64,000 nt of DNA from Neokomagataea anthophila (GTDB taxonomy: Bacteria; Pseudomonadota; Alphaproteobacteria; Acetobacterales; Acetobacteraceae): contig NZ_JAGRQH010000001.1 in NCBI RefSeq assembly GCF_018122595.1, positions 310,001 to 374,000 on the forward strand, written 5' to 3'. The translations under genes and the position numbers were made by a program. The notes beneath the pieces were generated by a model. It was not told the origin of the DNA. It made no database searches and was given only the letters and a program-made list of their open reading frames with translations. Shown in pieces: positions 34,714-43,133 of this stretch (positions within the stretch are counted from its first letter, which is position 1; the number at the start of each line of letters is the position of its first letter).

Positions 34714-35644
34714 CCTTAATCAGCGTTCCTGGCCCTGCGCGGGTAAACAATTCCAACAAACACGTATGGGGAACACGACCATCCAAAATCACTGCTGCTT
34801 TTGCACCAGCACGCACAGCTTGCAAGCAAGTCTCCACCTTCGGAATCATGCCACCAGAAATCGTTCCATCAGCAATCAAACGGGCGACATCTTCTGCCGT
34901 CAGTTCTTCAATCAGATTGCCGTCTTTATCCAGAACACCCGGCACATCCGTCAGCATCAACAAACGTGATGCATTAACCGCACCAGCAATCGCTCCAGCC
35001 GCTGTATCCGCATTAATATTGTATGTCTCACCGTCTTTACCCGCCCCAACTGGGGCAACAACAGGTATCAAGCCAGACCCCAACAACGCGTACAACACGC
35101 GTGGATCAATTTTTTCTGGCTCGCCGACAAACCCAATATCCAGCGGCTTGTCTTCGCCCGTCTCAGGATCACGCTTTGTTCGTTGAATACGGCGTGCTTG
35201 CAAAAGCCCACCATCCTTGCCGGAAATACCAACAGCCAAAGCACCAGCGCGGTTAATCAACTCCGCAACTTGTTTATTCACTGTCCCAGCAAGAACCATC
35301 TCGATGACGTCAATCATCGCCTGATCCGTCACACGCAGACCATCCACAAAGGTGGACTTCAAATGCAGACGATCCAGCATTGCACTGATTTGCGGCCCAC
35401 CACCGTGAACAACAATCGGGTTAATCCCTACCAGCTTCAAGAGGGCAATATCATACCCAAAAGCATTCGCGAGTTCACCGTGTCCCATAGCGTGGCCACC
35501 ATACTTGACCACGATGGTGTCACCCGCATAACGCCGCAAATACGGCAAAGCACTTGCAAGAATAGAGGCCTGCTGTTGCGCCTCATCCGTATTAATGATC
35601 GGCGGCGTCGTTGGCAGCTTATCACTATGTGTTTTCGCGTTCAT
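34709..35644 (-). CDS. argB: Acetylglutamate kinase
   Basis: Phosphorylates N-acetylglutamate in arginine synthesis. The 311-residue amino acid kinase has IVVKYGGHAMG (ATP phosphates), PIVVHGGGPQI (substrate), the central NADTAAGAIAGAV and the late GGMIPKVETCLQAV with the catalytic-site lysine. The N-terminal helix (QQASILASALPYLRRYAGD) is of the kind that links hexamers in arginine-sensitive enzymes, so feedback inhibition is likely. It lies 31 bases after engB on the same strand. Confidence 0.97.
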   Translation of the reverse strand: MNAKTHSDKLPTTPPIINTDEAQQQASILASALPYLRRYAGDTIVVKYGGHAMGHGELANAFGYDIALLKLVGINPIVVHGGGPQISAMLDRLHLKSTFVDGLRVTDQAMIDVIEMVLAGTVNKQVAELINRAGALAVGISGKDGGLLQARRIQRTKRDPETGEDKPLDIGFVGEPEKIDPRVLYALLGSGLIPVVAPVGAGKDGETYNINADTAAGAIAGAVNASRLLMLTDVPGVLDKDGNLIEELTAEDVARLIADGTISGGMIPKVETCLQAVRAGAKAAVILDGRVPHTCLLELFTRAGPGTLIKA

Positions 35645-35675
35645 AGCTGGGGCAATATCCCTTGCTTACACTCAG

Positions 35676-36344
35676 TCAGGACTGAGTCGTATGATCTGAC
35701 GAACGGGCGAAACGTGCAATTTCACCACGGAGATCTTCAATCCCCTCACCCGTTTCACTGCTGGTCACAACCACGCGCGGATAGGCCGCAGCATGCTTCA
35801 AAGCCAGCGCCTCTATCTCTTCGCGCTTTTTCTTCAGCGCACCCGGCTTTACCTGATCGGCTTTTGTCAGCACGATTTGGAACACAACCGCAGCACGGTC
35901 CAAAAGCTCCATCACGTCTTTATCGGACGCTTTCAGCTCAATACGCGCATCCAGAAGCAGAATAACGCGTTCAAGGGTTGTCCGTCCGCGCAGATACGCG
36001 AACATCGTCTCCTGCCAATCTTCTTTGACGGATTTAGCCGCCTTTGCAAAGCCATAACCCGGCATATCCACCAGAGCCAAACGCTCAGACAGATTAAAGA
36101 AGTTCAATTGCTTCGTACGGCCCGGCTCAGAAGAAGCACGCGCCAAGGCTTTACGCCCGGTCAAAGCATTAATCAGGCTCGATTTGCCAACATTAGAACG
36201 CCCCGCAAATGCCACCTCTGGCAAATCTATCGGCGGCAGTTGGTCAATCCGAGGAGACCCGAAATAGAAGGTGCACTCCCCCGCAAAGAGGAGGCGCCCT
36301 TCTTCTACCAATTCCGGTGACGGTGGCCCTGCTATCTCACGCAT
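35676..36344 (-). CDS. engB: Ribosome biogenesis GTPase EngB/YihA
   Basis: Essential GTPase for large ribosomal subunit assembly and cell division. The 222-residue product shows the G1 motif AGRSNVGKSSLINALTG, the switch I region PGRTKQLNFF, G3 LVDMPGYGFA, G4 LTKAD and G5 TSSETGEGI. It starts 7 bases after the yidC stop in the rpmH-rnpA-yidD-yidC-engB-argB run. Confidence 0.97.
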   Translation of the reverse strand: MREIAGPPSPELVEEGRLLFAGECTFYFGSPRIDQLPPIDLPEVAFAGRSNVGKSSLINALTGRKALARASSEPGRTKQLNFFNLSERLALVDMPGYGFAKAAKSVKEDWQETMFAYLRGRTTLERVILLLDARIELKASDKDVMELLDRAAVVFQIVLTKADQVKPGALKKKREEIEALALKHAAAYPRVVVTSSETGEGIEDLRGEIARFARSSDHTTQS

Positions 36345-36350
36345 GCTCGC

Positions 36351-38090
36351 TCAGCGTCCCTTTTTCGCCGTCGTCACCGGTACCGGCAACTTCGTACGGC
36401 TTTGAATGAAAGCTTGCTGTGCAAAGGTCAGCAAGTTGTTCCATGTGTAATAAACCAACAAGCTCGCTGGGAAACTGGACATGAAGAACACATAAACCAG
36501 CGGCATAAACTGCATAATACGCGCTTGAGCAGGGTCCATCGTCACGGTGGTTTGACGCTGTAACAGCCAGAACGTAATGCCCAACGCTGTACCCCATACG
36601 CTAACATGCAGCATTGAAATATAAGCGGTTGGGTCAAATGGCAGCAAACCAAACAGGTTAAAGATATTGGTCGGATCCGGGATCGACAGATCATGAATCC
36701 AACCAAAGAACGGCGCATGACGTTCATCAATGCTGATATACAGCATCTTATACAGACAGAAGAAAATCGGTGCCTGTATCAGCATCGGCAAACAGCCACT
36801 TGCTGGGCTAACCCCTTCTTCTTTGTACAGCGCCATGACTTTTTGATTAGCCGCCATCGGGTCATCTTTATGACGCTCCCGAATTTCCTGAATCTTTGGC
36901 GCCAACAAACGCATACGCCCTGAAGATGCTGAAGCCTTCGCCGCAAGCGGGAAAAGAATGATCTTCACAATCAAGGTCAACGCCATCAACGCCAAACCGA
37001 AATTGCCCAGATGCACATACAGCCAATGAAGCAGCGTTAAAATCGGACGCGTCAAGAAACTGAACCAACCAAAATCAATGGCTTTATCCAGATCTGGCAC
37101 ATGCAAATCACGGCTATAGGACTGCAATAAGTCGACAACCTTCGCACCGGCAAAGATATGACTGCTCAGCGTAATCGAAGCGTTTGGCATGATTGTCTGA
37201 GCGCTTTGCGCCGTGAAACCAACACGGTACGAACCCGCCGTTCCTGGCAGCCCCGGCACAAACCCGAAAGATGCTGACACAGGTGCTGTCGACTCAGCCA
37301 AGACCGCCGTCAGCCAGTACTTATCGCTCAGTCCGACCCAACCACCGGTACCATTTTTAGCCCAATAGGTGTGGTCAGGATGCGTCGCAGCATCACGGAG
37401 GTTTTTATAGCTCTCATCATTCAGGCGGCCATCCATAACGGAAACCGGGCCTTCATGCTCCGTCCATGACCCGCCTTGCGCTTCATAATCCCGCTGTACC
37501 CGCTGGTACGGGATCAATGAAACAGGCGTCGTCCCGTGATTTTCCACCGTCTGCTGAACCGCAATCACATAATGACTGTCGATGCTCAAACGAATAATAA
37601 AAACTTGGCCCTGCCCATTATCCCAATGCATCGTAACGGGGTGCGTCGGATCCAAAGCGTCATCATTGCTCTGCCATACCGTATTCAAACCCGGCACAGC
37701 CGCGTTAGAGCCCGGAGCATTCTCCCAACCAATCACTACATAACTCGGAGCAGAACTCCCCGGTGCGCTCAACAAGCGTACCAACGGGCTGTCCTTTGCC
37801 AATGTCTCACGGTACTTCGTCAGCACCAGATCATCGAGCAAAGCCCCTTTAAGTGTGATTGACCCTTGCACATCTGGGCTGCGGACCGTCAAACGGCGCG
37901 CTGCAACGGCCGGTGCAGCATTCTGCGCCGTATCCGTAGAAGCAAGAGAGGACTGGGAGCTCACAGGCGCAGTCGCCGCTACCTGAGCGGGAGCATGCGT
38001 AGCAGGAGCTGGCTTCGGCATGAAATAATCAAAGCCGATTAGGATCAGGCCGGAGAGGATAGTGGCCGCAATAATGCGCTTGATGTCCAT
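36351..38090 (-). CDS. yidC: Membrane protein insertase YidC
   Basis: Inserts and folds inner-membrane proteins, alone or with SecYEG. From ATG 38090 the product is 579 residues: an N-terminal helix (IIAATILSGLILIGFDYF), a Pro/Ala/Ser-rich stretch, a large periplasmic beta-supersandwich domain (about 70-350), and the conserved five-helix core (FGLALMALTLIVKIILFPLAAKASASSGRM onwards) with VSPASGCLPMLIQAPIFFCLYKML. The C-terminus is basic. Upstream codons in the same frame fall in the gap after yidD and are not conserved. That 112-base gap shows no gene. Confidence 0.97.
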   Translation of the reverse strand: MDIKRIIAATILSGLILIGFDYFMPKPAPATHAPAQVAATAPVSSQSSLASTDTAQNAAPAVAARRLTVRSPDVQGSITLKGALLDDLVLTKYRETLAKDSPLVRLLSAPGSSAPSYVVIGWENAPGSNAAVPGLNTVWQSNDDALDPTHPVTMHWDNGQGQVFIIRLSIDSHYVIAVQQTVENHGTTPVSLIPYQRVQRDYEAQGGSWTEHEGPVSVMDGRLNDESYKNLRDAATHPDHTYWAKNGTGGWVGLSDKYWLTAVLAESTAPVSASFGFVPGLPGTAGSYRVGFTAQSAQTIMPNASITLSSHIFAGAKVVDLLQSYSRDLHVPDLDKAIDFGWFSFLTRPILTLLHWLYVHLGNFGLALMALTLIVKIILFPLAAKASASSGRMRLLAPKIQEIRERHKDDPMAANQKVMALYKEEGVSPASGCLPMLIQAPIFFCLYKMLYISIDERHAPFFGWIHDLSIPDPTNIFNLFGLLPFDPTAYISMLHVSVWGTALGITFWLLQRQTTVTMDPAQARIMQFMPLVYVFFMSSFPASLLVYYTWNNLLTFAQQAFIQSRTKLPVPVTTAKKGR

Positions 38091-38202
38091 CGGGCGGGTG
38101 CCGGTCTTTCGTCGTACGAGAATAAGCTTGCGCTTCAAGTGGAGGAAAAAATTCCTCAAAACAATAGGCAAGCTCTCTTTTTCATTAAGAGGTCACCCAA
38201 AT

Positions 38203-38460
38203 TCAGGCTGAATCAGGTGGAGGCGGATAATCAATGCCACCCTTTGACCACGGATGACAGCGACAAATGCGCCGTACTGTCAGATATCCACCACGCCAAG
38301 GCCCATGCTGCCGAATCGCCAAAAGGCCATACGTGCTACACCCCGGCTCAAAACGACAATTTTGACCAAGGAAAGGGCTGACACACAGCTTATAGGCTTT
38401 GATCAGCAGCAAAAACACACCAGAGACACAACGCGACAGCCAATAGCCGACATTATGCAT
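38203..38460 (-). CDS. yidD: Membrane protein insertion efficiency factor YidD
   Basis: A small membrane-associated protein that improves YidC-dependent insertion. The 85-residue product has the family core IKAYKLCVSPFLGQNCRFEPGCSTYGLLAIRQHG then GGYLTVRRICRCHPWSKGG, with the conserved cysteines. It overlaps the rnpA stop by 1 base and precedes yidC. Confidence 0.95.
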   Translation of the reverse strand: MHNVGYWLSRCVSGVFLLLIKAYKLCVSPFLGQNCRFEPGCSTYGLLAIRQHGPWRGGYLTVRRICRCHPWSKGGIDYPPPPDSA

Positions 38461-38816
38461 CAGCGCTTTGACACTTTTATCATCGCTTGGCGCAGATCAT
38501 TTTTTAAAGCAGAAAAATCACGCCCCCGCGTTCCTTCTCGCCCAATCAGCACGAAGTCACCGGATGGCAAGCCCTCATCACGCGCCACTAAACGCAGGGC
38601 TTCTCGCAAACGACGCCGCGTCCGGTTACGGACCACGGCGTTGCCTACTTTTTTTGTGACGGTAAAACCGACACGCGTCTGTTTTTCAGCCTCAGCACCT
38701 TCATGAAGAAGGCCTTGCACCACCATCCCCGGAAGAGCGGCCTTACGCCCTCTCCGCGAGAGATGAAGGAACTGGGAGCGCTTTTTTAAGCGTCCCGGCT
38801 GTTGATCAGACGACAG
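38460..38816 (-). CDS. rnpA: Ribonuclease P protein component, probable CTG start
   Basis: Protein subunit of RNase P, which trims the 5' leader of tRNAs. The clear core is [28 protein letters not shown], the RNA-binding RNR motif. The first ATG (38726) would give only 88 residues and omit the conserved N-terminus, yet the frame upstream encodes [17 protein letters not shown], the normal RnpA opening. Going further up there is no ATG, GTG, TTG or ATH codon before the rpmH stop TAA (38829-38831), which is in the same frame. CTG 38816 has AAGGG with a 9-base spacer and gives 118 residues, a normal length. I therefore take CTG as the start. Confidence 0.85.
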   Translation of the reverse strand: MSSDQQPGRLKKRSQFLHLSRRGRKAALPGMVVQGLLHEGAEAEKQTRVGFTVTKKVGNAVVRNRTRRRLREALRLVARDEGLPSGDFVLIGREGTRGRDFSALKNDLRQAMIKVSKR

Positions 38817-38828
38817 GGAAAGAAACCC

Positions 38829-38963
38829 TTAAGCAGAGAGCTTTGTACGGCCCTTGGAACGACGGTTCGCCAGAATGTTACGGCCACCGACAGTTGCTTT
38901 ACGTGCACGGAAACCGTGACGACGCTTGCGAACCAGCTTAGAGGGTTGATACGTGCGCTTCAT
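38829..38963 (-). CDS. rpmH: 50S ribosomal protein L34
   Basis: The 44-residue ribosomal protein L34 begins [18 protein letters not shown] and ends [11 protein letters not shown], complete and typical. AAGGA lies 8 bases before ATG 38963. It is preceded by a near-consensus promoter (39051-39079) and followed in the same frame by rnpA. Confidence 0.97.
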   Translation of the reverse strand: MKRTYQPSKLVRKRRHGFRARKATVGGRNILANRRSKGRTKLSA

Positions 38964-39050
38964 GACATCGATCCTTAACGTCTTTTGCGCCCGCCCTGCT
39001 GACGAACGCGTCGATCGGGCGCACGAAACGCCCGTTGAATGTGACCCGGG

Positions 39051-39079
39051 CGTATAAAATGTGGTATCGATTCTGTCAA
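39051..39079 (-). promoter_or_regulatory. Sigma-70 type promoter of rpmH-rnpA
   Basis: On the minus strand a perfect TTGACA (39074-39079) is followed by a 17-base spacer and TATACG (39051-39056). The start of rpmH lies 88 bases downstream, so a leader of about 80 bases is expected. Confidence 0.75.
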
Positions 39080-39105
39080 GAAAAGAGCGAAAGAACCATC
39101 AGATC

Positions 39106-39288
39106 ATGCCCAATTCGTCACAGGACGAGGCCGCACAGACACGCCACGACCTCCGTAATGCCCTCGCAAGCGCGCTCTTATGCGCAGAAATGCTAGAATC
39201 GCACCAAGATCCTACCGTACAAGACCACGCTGCAACGATCATACACTCTCTTGATCGCGCCCTCGCTTTACTCCGACCGCCCTCTTAA
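39106..39288 (+). CDS. Small protein with histidine-kinase H-box-like helix
   Basis: This 60-residue product (from ATG 39106) contains TRHDLRNALASALLCAEML followed by a second helix ending HSLDRALALL. The HDLRN pattern resembles the H-box of histidine kinase dimerisation domains, here without any ATPase domain. It could be a phosphotransfer-like or merely helical dimer protein. It is divergent from rpmH. The Shine-Dalgarno sequence is weak, and a longer frame starts at 39061. I rate it as a probable gene of unknown function. Confidence 0.5.
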   Translation: MPNSSQDEAAQTRHDLRNALASALLCAEMLESHQDPTVQDHAATIIHSLDRALALLRPPS

Positions 39289-39309
39289 GAGCGAGTCGGT
39301 GCACAAGCC

Positions 39310-39726
39310 TCACTTAAAAGCTTCAACATTTTCCATATTTTTACGTTCAATCAGCTCCAGCTTGTAACCATCTGGATCTTCAACAAACGCAATGACCGTC
39401 GTGCCGTGCTTCACAGGTCCAGCCTCACGCGTGACTTTCCCGCCACCTGAGCGAATCCGCTCTACCGCGGCAGCGACATCCGGCACACCAACCGCGAAAT
39501 GGCCAAACCCTGTCCCAATGTCGTAATCTTCTTCTTGGTCCCAGTTATAGGTCAGTTCAATCTCAGCCTGACCGTGTGCATTGTCAGCAAAGCCAATGAA
39601 CACCAACGTATAACGCCCACCGCGCACTTCGTTACGACGCAGCTCTTTCATGCCTAAAAGCTGATAAAAGGCTAAGCTCCGGTCAATATCACGAATACGG
39701 ACCATCGTATGAAGATAGCTGCTCAT
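39310..39726 (-). CDS. gloA: Lactoylglutathione lyase (glyoxalase I)
   Basis: Converts the methylglyoxal-glutathione hemithioacetal to S-lactoylglutathione, detoxifying methylglyoxal. The 138-residue product has LHTMVRIRDIDRSLAFYQLLGM (metal His), AEIELTYNW (metal Glu), GFGHFAVGV (metal His) and FVEDPDGYKLELIER (metal Glu). It starts 2 bases after the lpxI stop, and its AAGGA ribosome site is inside the last lpxI codons, so translation is coupled to lipid A synthesis genes. Confidence 0.95.
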   Translation of the reverse strand: MSSYLHTMVRIRDIDRSLAFYQLLGMKELRRNEVRGGRYTLVFIGFADNAHGQAEIELTYNWDQEEDYDIGTGFGHFAVGVPDVAAAVERIRSGGGKVTREAGPVKHGTTVIAFVEDPDGYKLELIERKNMENVEAFK

Positions 39727-39728
39727 TG

Positions 39729-40598
39729 TTATTCCTTAAGATCGTCTGTTGTCAGCCCATACAAAAATAGCCCGTAACGATCTGCTTGCGCGATACACCG
39801 CACCGGGTCCGTCAAGAGCGTAACACCAGGCTGGAAGGCAACGCCACGCAAACCATTGCGAGCAGCATTTTCGAGAGTCTCAGGGCCGATAGTGGGCATA
39901 TCTGCACGCAAATCTTGGCCTTGTTTAGGCATCTTCACCAAAACACCGCCACTACCAGCCTGCATCAGTGAACCACAACGCCCCAACATGGCGTCCGTCC
40001 CCTCAAGAGCTTCGACAGCTAAAACAAGACCATTTTGTACCACACAGCCTTGGCCAATATCCAATTGTGCCATTGTGCGCAGCACAGAAACGCCGCGCGC
40101 AATATCCGCGCGCGCCTGCATGTCAGGGGCAACGCGCCCTAATGCCCCGGAATGGCCCGTCGCATTCTGCAAGAATTCATGCGCGCCACGGACTACAAAC
40201 CCTTCTTCCCCCAGAACGCGCACAACCGCACCGAGCAGACCATCATCTCCAAGGAAAATAGCCCGCCCTAGTCGCGCCAAAATCCGCGCCCCTTCACCAT
40301 CCGGACGTAAATCACGCCATGCAGGGCGGCGCACTGGGCCGATCAAGACAAGCTCACGGCATCCCCTGCGCTTTAATGCCGAAAGGATTTCTCCAGCCGC
40401 AGCCAAACGGAAGACTTCATGAGGATATGGCGCCAGCAAAGGCAGTTCCGCAAAATCACGAAACGCCACAACAAAGACATCGTGCCCACGTGCTTGCGCA
40501 GCAGCCGCGACTTGTGCCGGCAAGGGCCCGGACCCTGCCAGGATACCAACACACCGCCTTGGGCTTGTATCAGGCACCTTCAGTCTCAGCTTGTGCAT
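39729..40598 (-). CDS. lpxI: UDP-2,3-diacylglucosamine pyrophosphatase LpxI
   Basis: Hydrolyses UDP-2,3-diacylglucosamine to lipid X and UMP, replacing LpxH in most alphaproteobacteria. The 289-residue product has the family features VGILAGSGPLPAQVA, ELVLIGPVRRPAWRDLRPD, FLGDDGLLGAVVRVLGEEGF and the C-terminal half with GCVVQNGLVLAVEALEGTDAML. The start is ATG 40598, which overlaps lpxA by 29 bases; a GTG at 40613 in the same frame is possible. Neither has a clear Shine-Dalgarno sequence, so it probably depends on lpxA translation. Confidence 0.93.
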   Translation of the reverse strand: MHKLRLKVPDTSPRRCVGILAGSGPLPAQVAAAAQARGHDVFVVAFRDFAELPLLAPYPHEVFRLAAAGEILSALKRRGCRELVLIGPVRRPAWRDLRPDGEGARILARLGRAIFLGDDGLLGAVVRVLGEEGFVVRGAHEFLQNATGHSGALGRVAPDMQARADIARGVSVLRTMAQLDIGQGCVVQNGLVLAVEALEGTDAMLGRCGSLMQAGSGGVLVKMPKQGQDLRADMPTIGPETLENAARNGLRGVAFQPGVTLLTDPVRCIAQADRYGLFLYGLTTDDLKE

Positions 40599-41427
40599 CT
40601 GGACGTGCAGCACGCGTCAAACCACGATGGCTCGGCGCTTCCATAAAATCGAGCATTTCAGCAATACGTGGCAAATGCCCATATTCTTGCCGAACATGCG
40701 CGATACGCGCTTCCAACACATCGTTACCCTGCCCATGGCGTGGATATAATGTCCGAAACGCTTTACGCATGGCCTGCATTTCTTCTGACGTCACACCAGA
40801 GCGCTTCAGGCCAACCCAATTCAAACCAACAAGGCGCGCTCTATTCCCCAGCACACTGCCATAAGGAATCACGTCCATTTCCACACCGCAGACACCGCCA
40901 ACCACGGCACCACGTCCAACGCGTACAAATTGATGGACAGCGGCTGAGCCCATGACCCGCGCGCCATCACCAATTTGAACATGCCCGCCCATCACCACGT
41001 TATTCACAACGATCACGTGGTCACCAAGCAAGCAATCATGCGCCACATGTGCATTCGCCATGATAAGACAATTCTTACCAATACGTGTCAGCGCCTCACC
41101 CTGTGCCGTGCCACGATGAATCGTCACATTCTCACGAATGACCGTCCCGGCACCGACCTCACAGAGCGTTGGCTCCCCTGCATATTTCAGGTCTTGTGGA
41201 GCCATCCCTATGGTTACAAACGGGTAAACCTCAACCCCATCACCCAAGGTCGTGTGCCCGTCAACGATGACAGATGCGTGCAAATGCACACCGGCACCCA
41301 GAGTGACATGCGGGCCAATCTGGCACCAAGGACCAATGCGCGCATTTTCACCAATACGCGCACGTTCATCGACAAGTGCTGTCGGATGAATATCCACCGT
41401 TTCCGGCCGTTTACCCGCTATATCCAT
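40570..41427 (-). CDS. lpxA: UDP-N-acetylglucosamine O-acyltransferase
   Basis: First enzyme of lipid A synthesis; moves a 3-hydroxyacyl chain from ACP to the 3-OH of UDP-GlcNAc. The 285-residue product is a left-handed beta-helix of hexapeptide repeats (IHPTALVDERARIGENARIGPWCQIG) with TIHRGTAQG, the catalytic His in NAHVAHDCLLGDH, and a C-terminal helical domain (GVTSEEMQAMRKAFRTLYP). It begins 4 bases after the fabZ stop. Confidence 0.96.
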   Translation of the reverse strand: MDIAGKRPETVDIHPTALVDERARIGENARIGPWCQIGPHVTLGAGVHLHASVIVDGHTTLGDGVEVYPFVTIGMAPQDLKYAGEPTLCEVGAGTVIRENVTIHRGTAQGEALTRIGKNCLIMANAHVAHDCLLGDHVIVVNNVVMGGHVQIGDGARVMGSAAVHQFVRVGRGAVVGGVCGVEMDVIPYGSVLGNRARLVGLNWVGLKRSGVTSEEMQAMRKAFRTLYPRHGQGNDVLEARIAHVRQEYGHLPRIAEMLDFMEAPSHRGLTRAARPDAQAETEGA

Positions 41428-41431
41428 AAGA

Positions 41432-41905
41432 TCAACCCATGATCATGGCGCTGAACGTTGCTTCTGCCACGGCTACACCGTCACAACGCGCAATGCCTTT
41501 GAATTTCCAAACATTACCGCGAGAACGCTCTTTCACAACTTCAATACGAAGCTGATCACCCGGTTCAACCGGACGGCGGAACTTCGCGCCCTCAATCGTC
41601 ATGAAATAAACGAGCTTACCTTCAAATGCTTCACCAAGGGTCAGCACGACTAATGTCGCCGCTGTCTGAGCCATAGCTTCCACAATCAACACACCCGGCA
41701 TCACCGGGCGACCAGGGAAATGACCTTGGAAAAAAGGCTCATTAAACGTGACATTCTTGATGCCGACAGCCGATTCCCCGGCTTTGATCTCAACCATCCG
41801 ATCAATCAACAAGAACGGATAACGATGAGGGATTGCCTGCATGATTTGCAGAACGTCAATTTTTTCCGGAATCACCGGGGCGTCTACGCGGTCAGTGTCT
41901 GTCAC
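41432..41905 (-). CDS. fabZ: 3-hydroxyacyl-[acyl-carrier-protein] dehydratase FabZ
   Basis: Dehydrates 3-hydroxyacyl-ACP in fatty acid elongation, and so competes with LpxA for the hydroxyacyl donor. The 157-residue hotdog protein has IPHRYPFLLIDRM, FFQGHFPGRPVMPGVLIVEAMAQ (catalytic His and Glu) and KFRRPVEPGDQL. The start is GTG 41905 with GGAGGGGGG just upstream, a strong ribosome site. A 137-base gap separates it from lpxD and holds only a small CCCTTT/AAAGGG hairpin. Confidence 0.96.
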   Translation of the reverse strand: MTDTDRVDAPVIPEKIDVLQIMQAIPHRYPFLLIDRMVEIKAGESAVGIKNVTFNEPFFQGHFPGRPVMPGVLIVEAMAQTAATLVVLTLGEAFEGKLVYFMTIEGAKFRRPVEPGDQLRIEVVKERSRGNVWKFKGIARCDGVAVAEATFSAMIMG

Positions 41906-42042
41906 AATCCCCCCTCCGGGCTCTTGATCAAGAACCCATTCGTCAGTTTTTTAGCGGTTAACACAATGTTTGTGCCCCCCTTTAGCAAAAGGGTCACATT
42001 TATGCCATCCACCATTAAAACACTTGAACCGCGTAACGTTTC

Positions 42043-43125
42043 CTAAGAGCCCTCAGTCTTTCGTGCGGAAAGCTTCCGGAGTGTTGCAACATTACGGAAA
42101 AACTCACGGAAGGGCATAGCCGGACTACCGATGACATCAGCCCCAGCATCCACATCGGACATCACACCACACTGCGCACCAATGCGGGCTTTATCACCAA
42201 TTTTAATATGCCCAATCAAGCCAGCCTGCGCCGCAACCGTGACAAAGTCACCCAACTCAGTAGAGCCAGAAATGCCAGCTTGCGCCACAACAATACAGCA
42301 TCGCCCTAAGCGCGTATTATGCCCAATCTGAACCAGATTATCGATCCGCGAACCTGCACCGATGACGGTATCTTTCATCGAACCGCGATCAATGGTCGAA
42401 TTCGCACCAATCTCCACACCATCTTCCAGAACGACAAGTCCCAGTTGTGGCACTGTTTCAAAACCCGCAGGCCCCACCGCGAAACCGAAACCATCTTGCC
42501 CAATCCGCGCACCGGGGAACAACGTCACACGTTGGCCCAACCGAGCATGAGAGACAGATACATGGTCATGAATGCGGCAGCGCTCACCGATCTCAACGCT
42601 TTGACCTACACTGACATGCGCACCAATAATTGTGCCTGCACCAATACGAGCACCAGCACCAATCACGGCAAACGGACCAATCTGGACATTTTCGCCCAAT
42701 ACCGCCCCGTCTTCAATCACCGCGGTCGGATGGCACGTACCTGTTGACGGTGGCGCAGGGTGAAATGCTGATGCCACTTGTGCCCATGCCAGATACGCAG
42801 ACTTACTAACTAATGCTGCCGTACCTTCTGGACGTTTATCTGCAAAAGCCGGCCCCAAAATAACCGCACCAGCACGAGTTTCCGCCAAAAGCGGCAAATA
42901 ACGCCGATTATCTAAAAAGCTTACTTCATCAGGCCCCGCCACATGCAAAGGAGCGACACCTCGGAAAACCGTACCGCCGCCCTGCTCTGCTGGCTTCACT
43001 TCAGCACCTGAAACTGCCGCTAACTGTTCCAAAGTAAACGGACCGGAACGCTGGAAAAAGCGTGGGTCTCCAGGGCGTGTATCCTGCCCTGGAGATGCCA
43101 CTGACGAACTGACAGTCTCAGACAC
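42043..43125 (-). CDS. lpxD: UDP-3-O-(3-hydroxyacyl)glucosamine N-acyltransferase
   Basis: Third step of lipid A synthesis; N-acylates UDP-3-O-acylglucosamine. The 360-residue product has an N-terminal uridine-binding domain (SFLDNRRYLPLLAETRAGAVIL) and a hexapeptide beta-helix with QDGFGFAVGPAGFETVPQ, GANSTIDRGSMKDTVIG, the catalytic His in NLVQIGHNTRLGRCC, and a C-terminal helix (AMPFREFFRNVATLRKL). The start is GTG 43125 with GAGG at a 6-base spacing, 8 bases after skp. Confidence 0.96.
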   Translation of the reverse strand: MSETVSSSVASPGQDTRPGDPRFFQRSGPFTLEQLAAVSGAEVKPAEQGGGTVFRGVAPLHVAGPDEVSFLDNRRYLPLLAETRAGAVILGPAFADKRPEGTAALVSKSAYLAWAQVASAFHPAPPSTGTCHPTAVIEDGAVLGENVQIGPFAVIGAGARIGAGTIIGAHVSVGQSVEIGERCRIHDHVSVSHARLGQRVTLFPGARIGQDGFGFAVGPAGFETVPQLGLVVLEDGVEIGANSTIDRGSMKDTVIGAGSRIDNLVQIGHNTRLGRCCIVVAQAGISGSTELGDFVTVAAQAGLIGHIKIGDKARIGAQCGVMSDVDAGADVIGSPAMPFREFFRNVATLRKLSARKTEGS

Positions 43126-43133
43126 TATAAACC

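Noticed and set aside
35183-35965. Plus-strand open frame of 260 codons over argB and engB
   Set aside because: It runs antisense across two well-supported genes and its His/Arg/Pro-rich translation matches nothing recognisable.
38460-38726. rnpA beginning at the first ATG
   Set aside because: It would drop the conserved RLKKRSQF opening that is plainly encoded upstream in the same frame.
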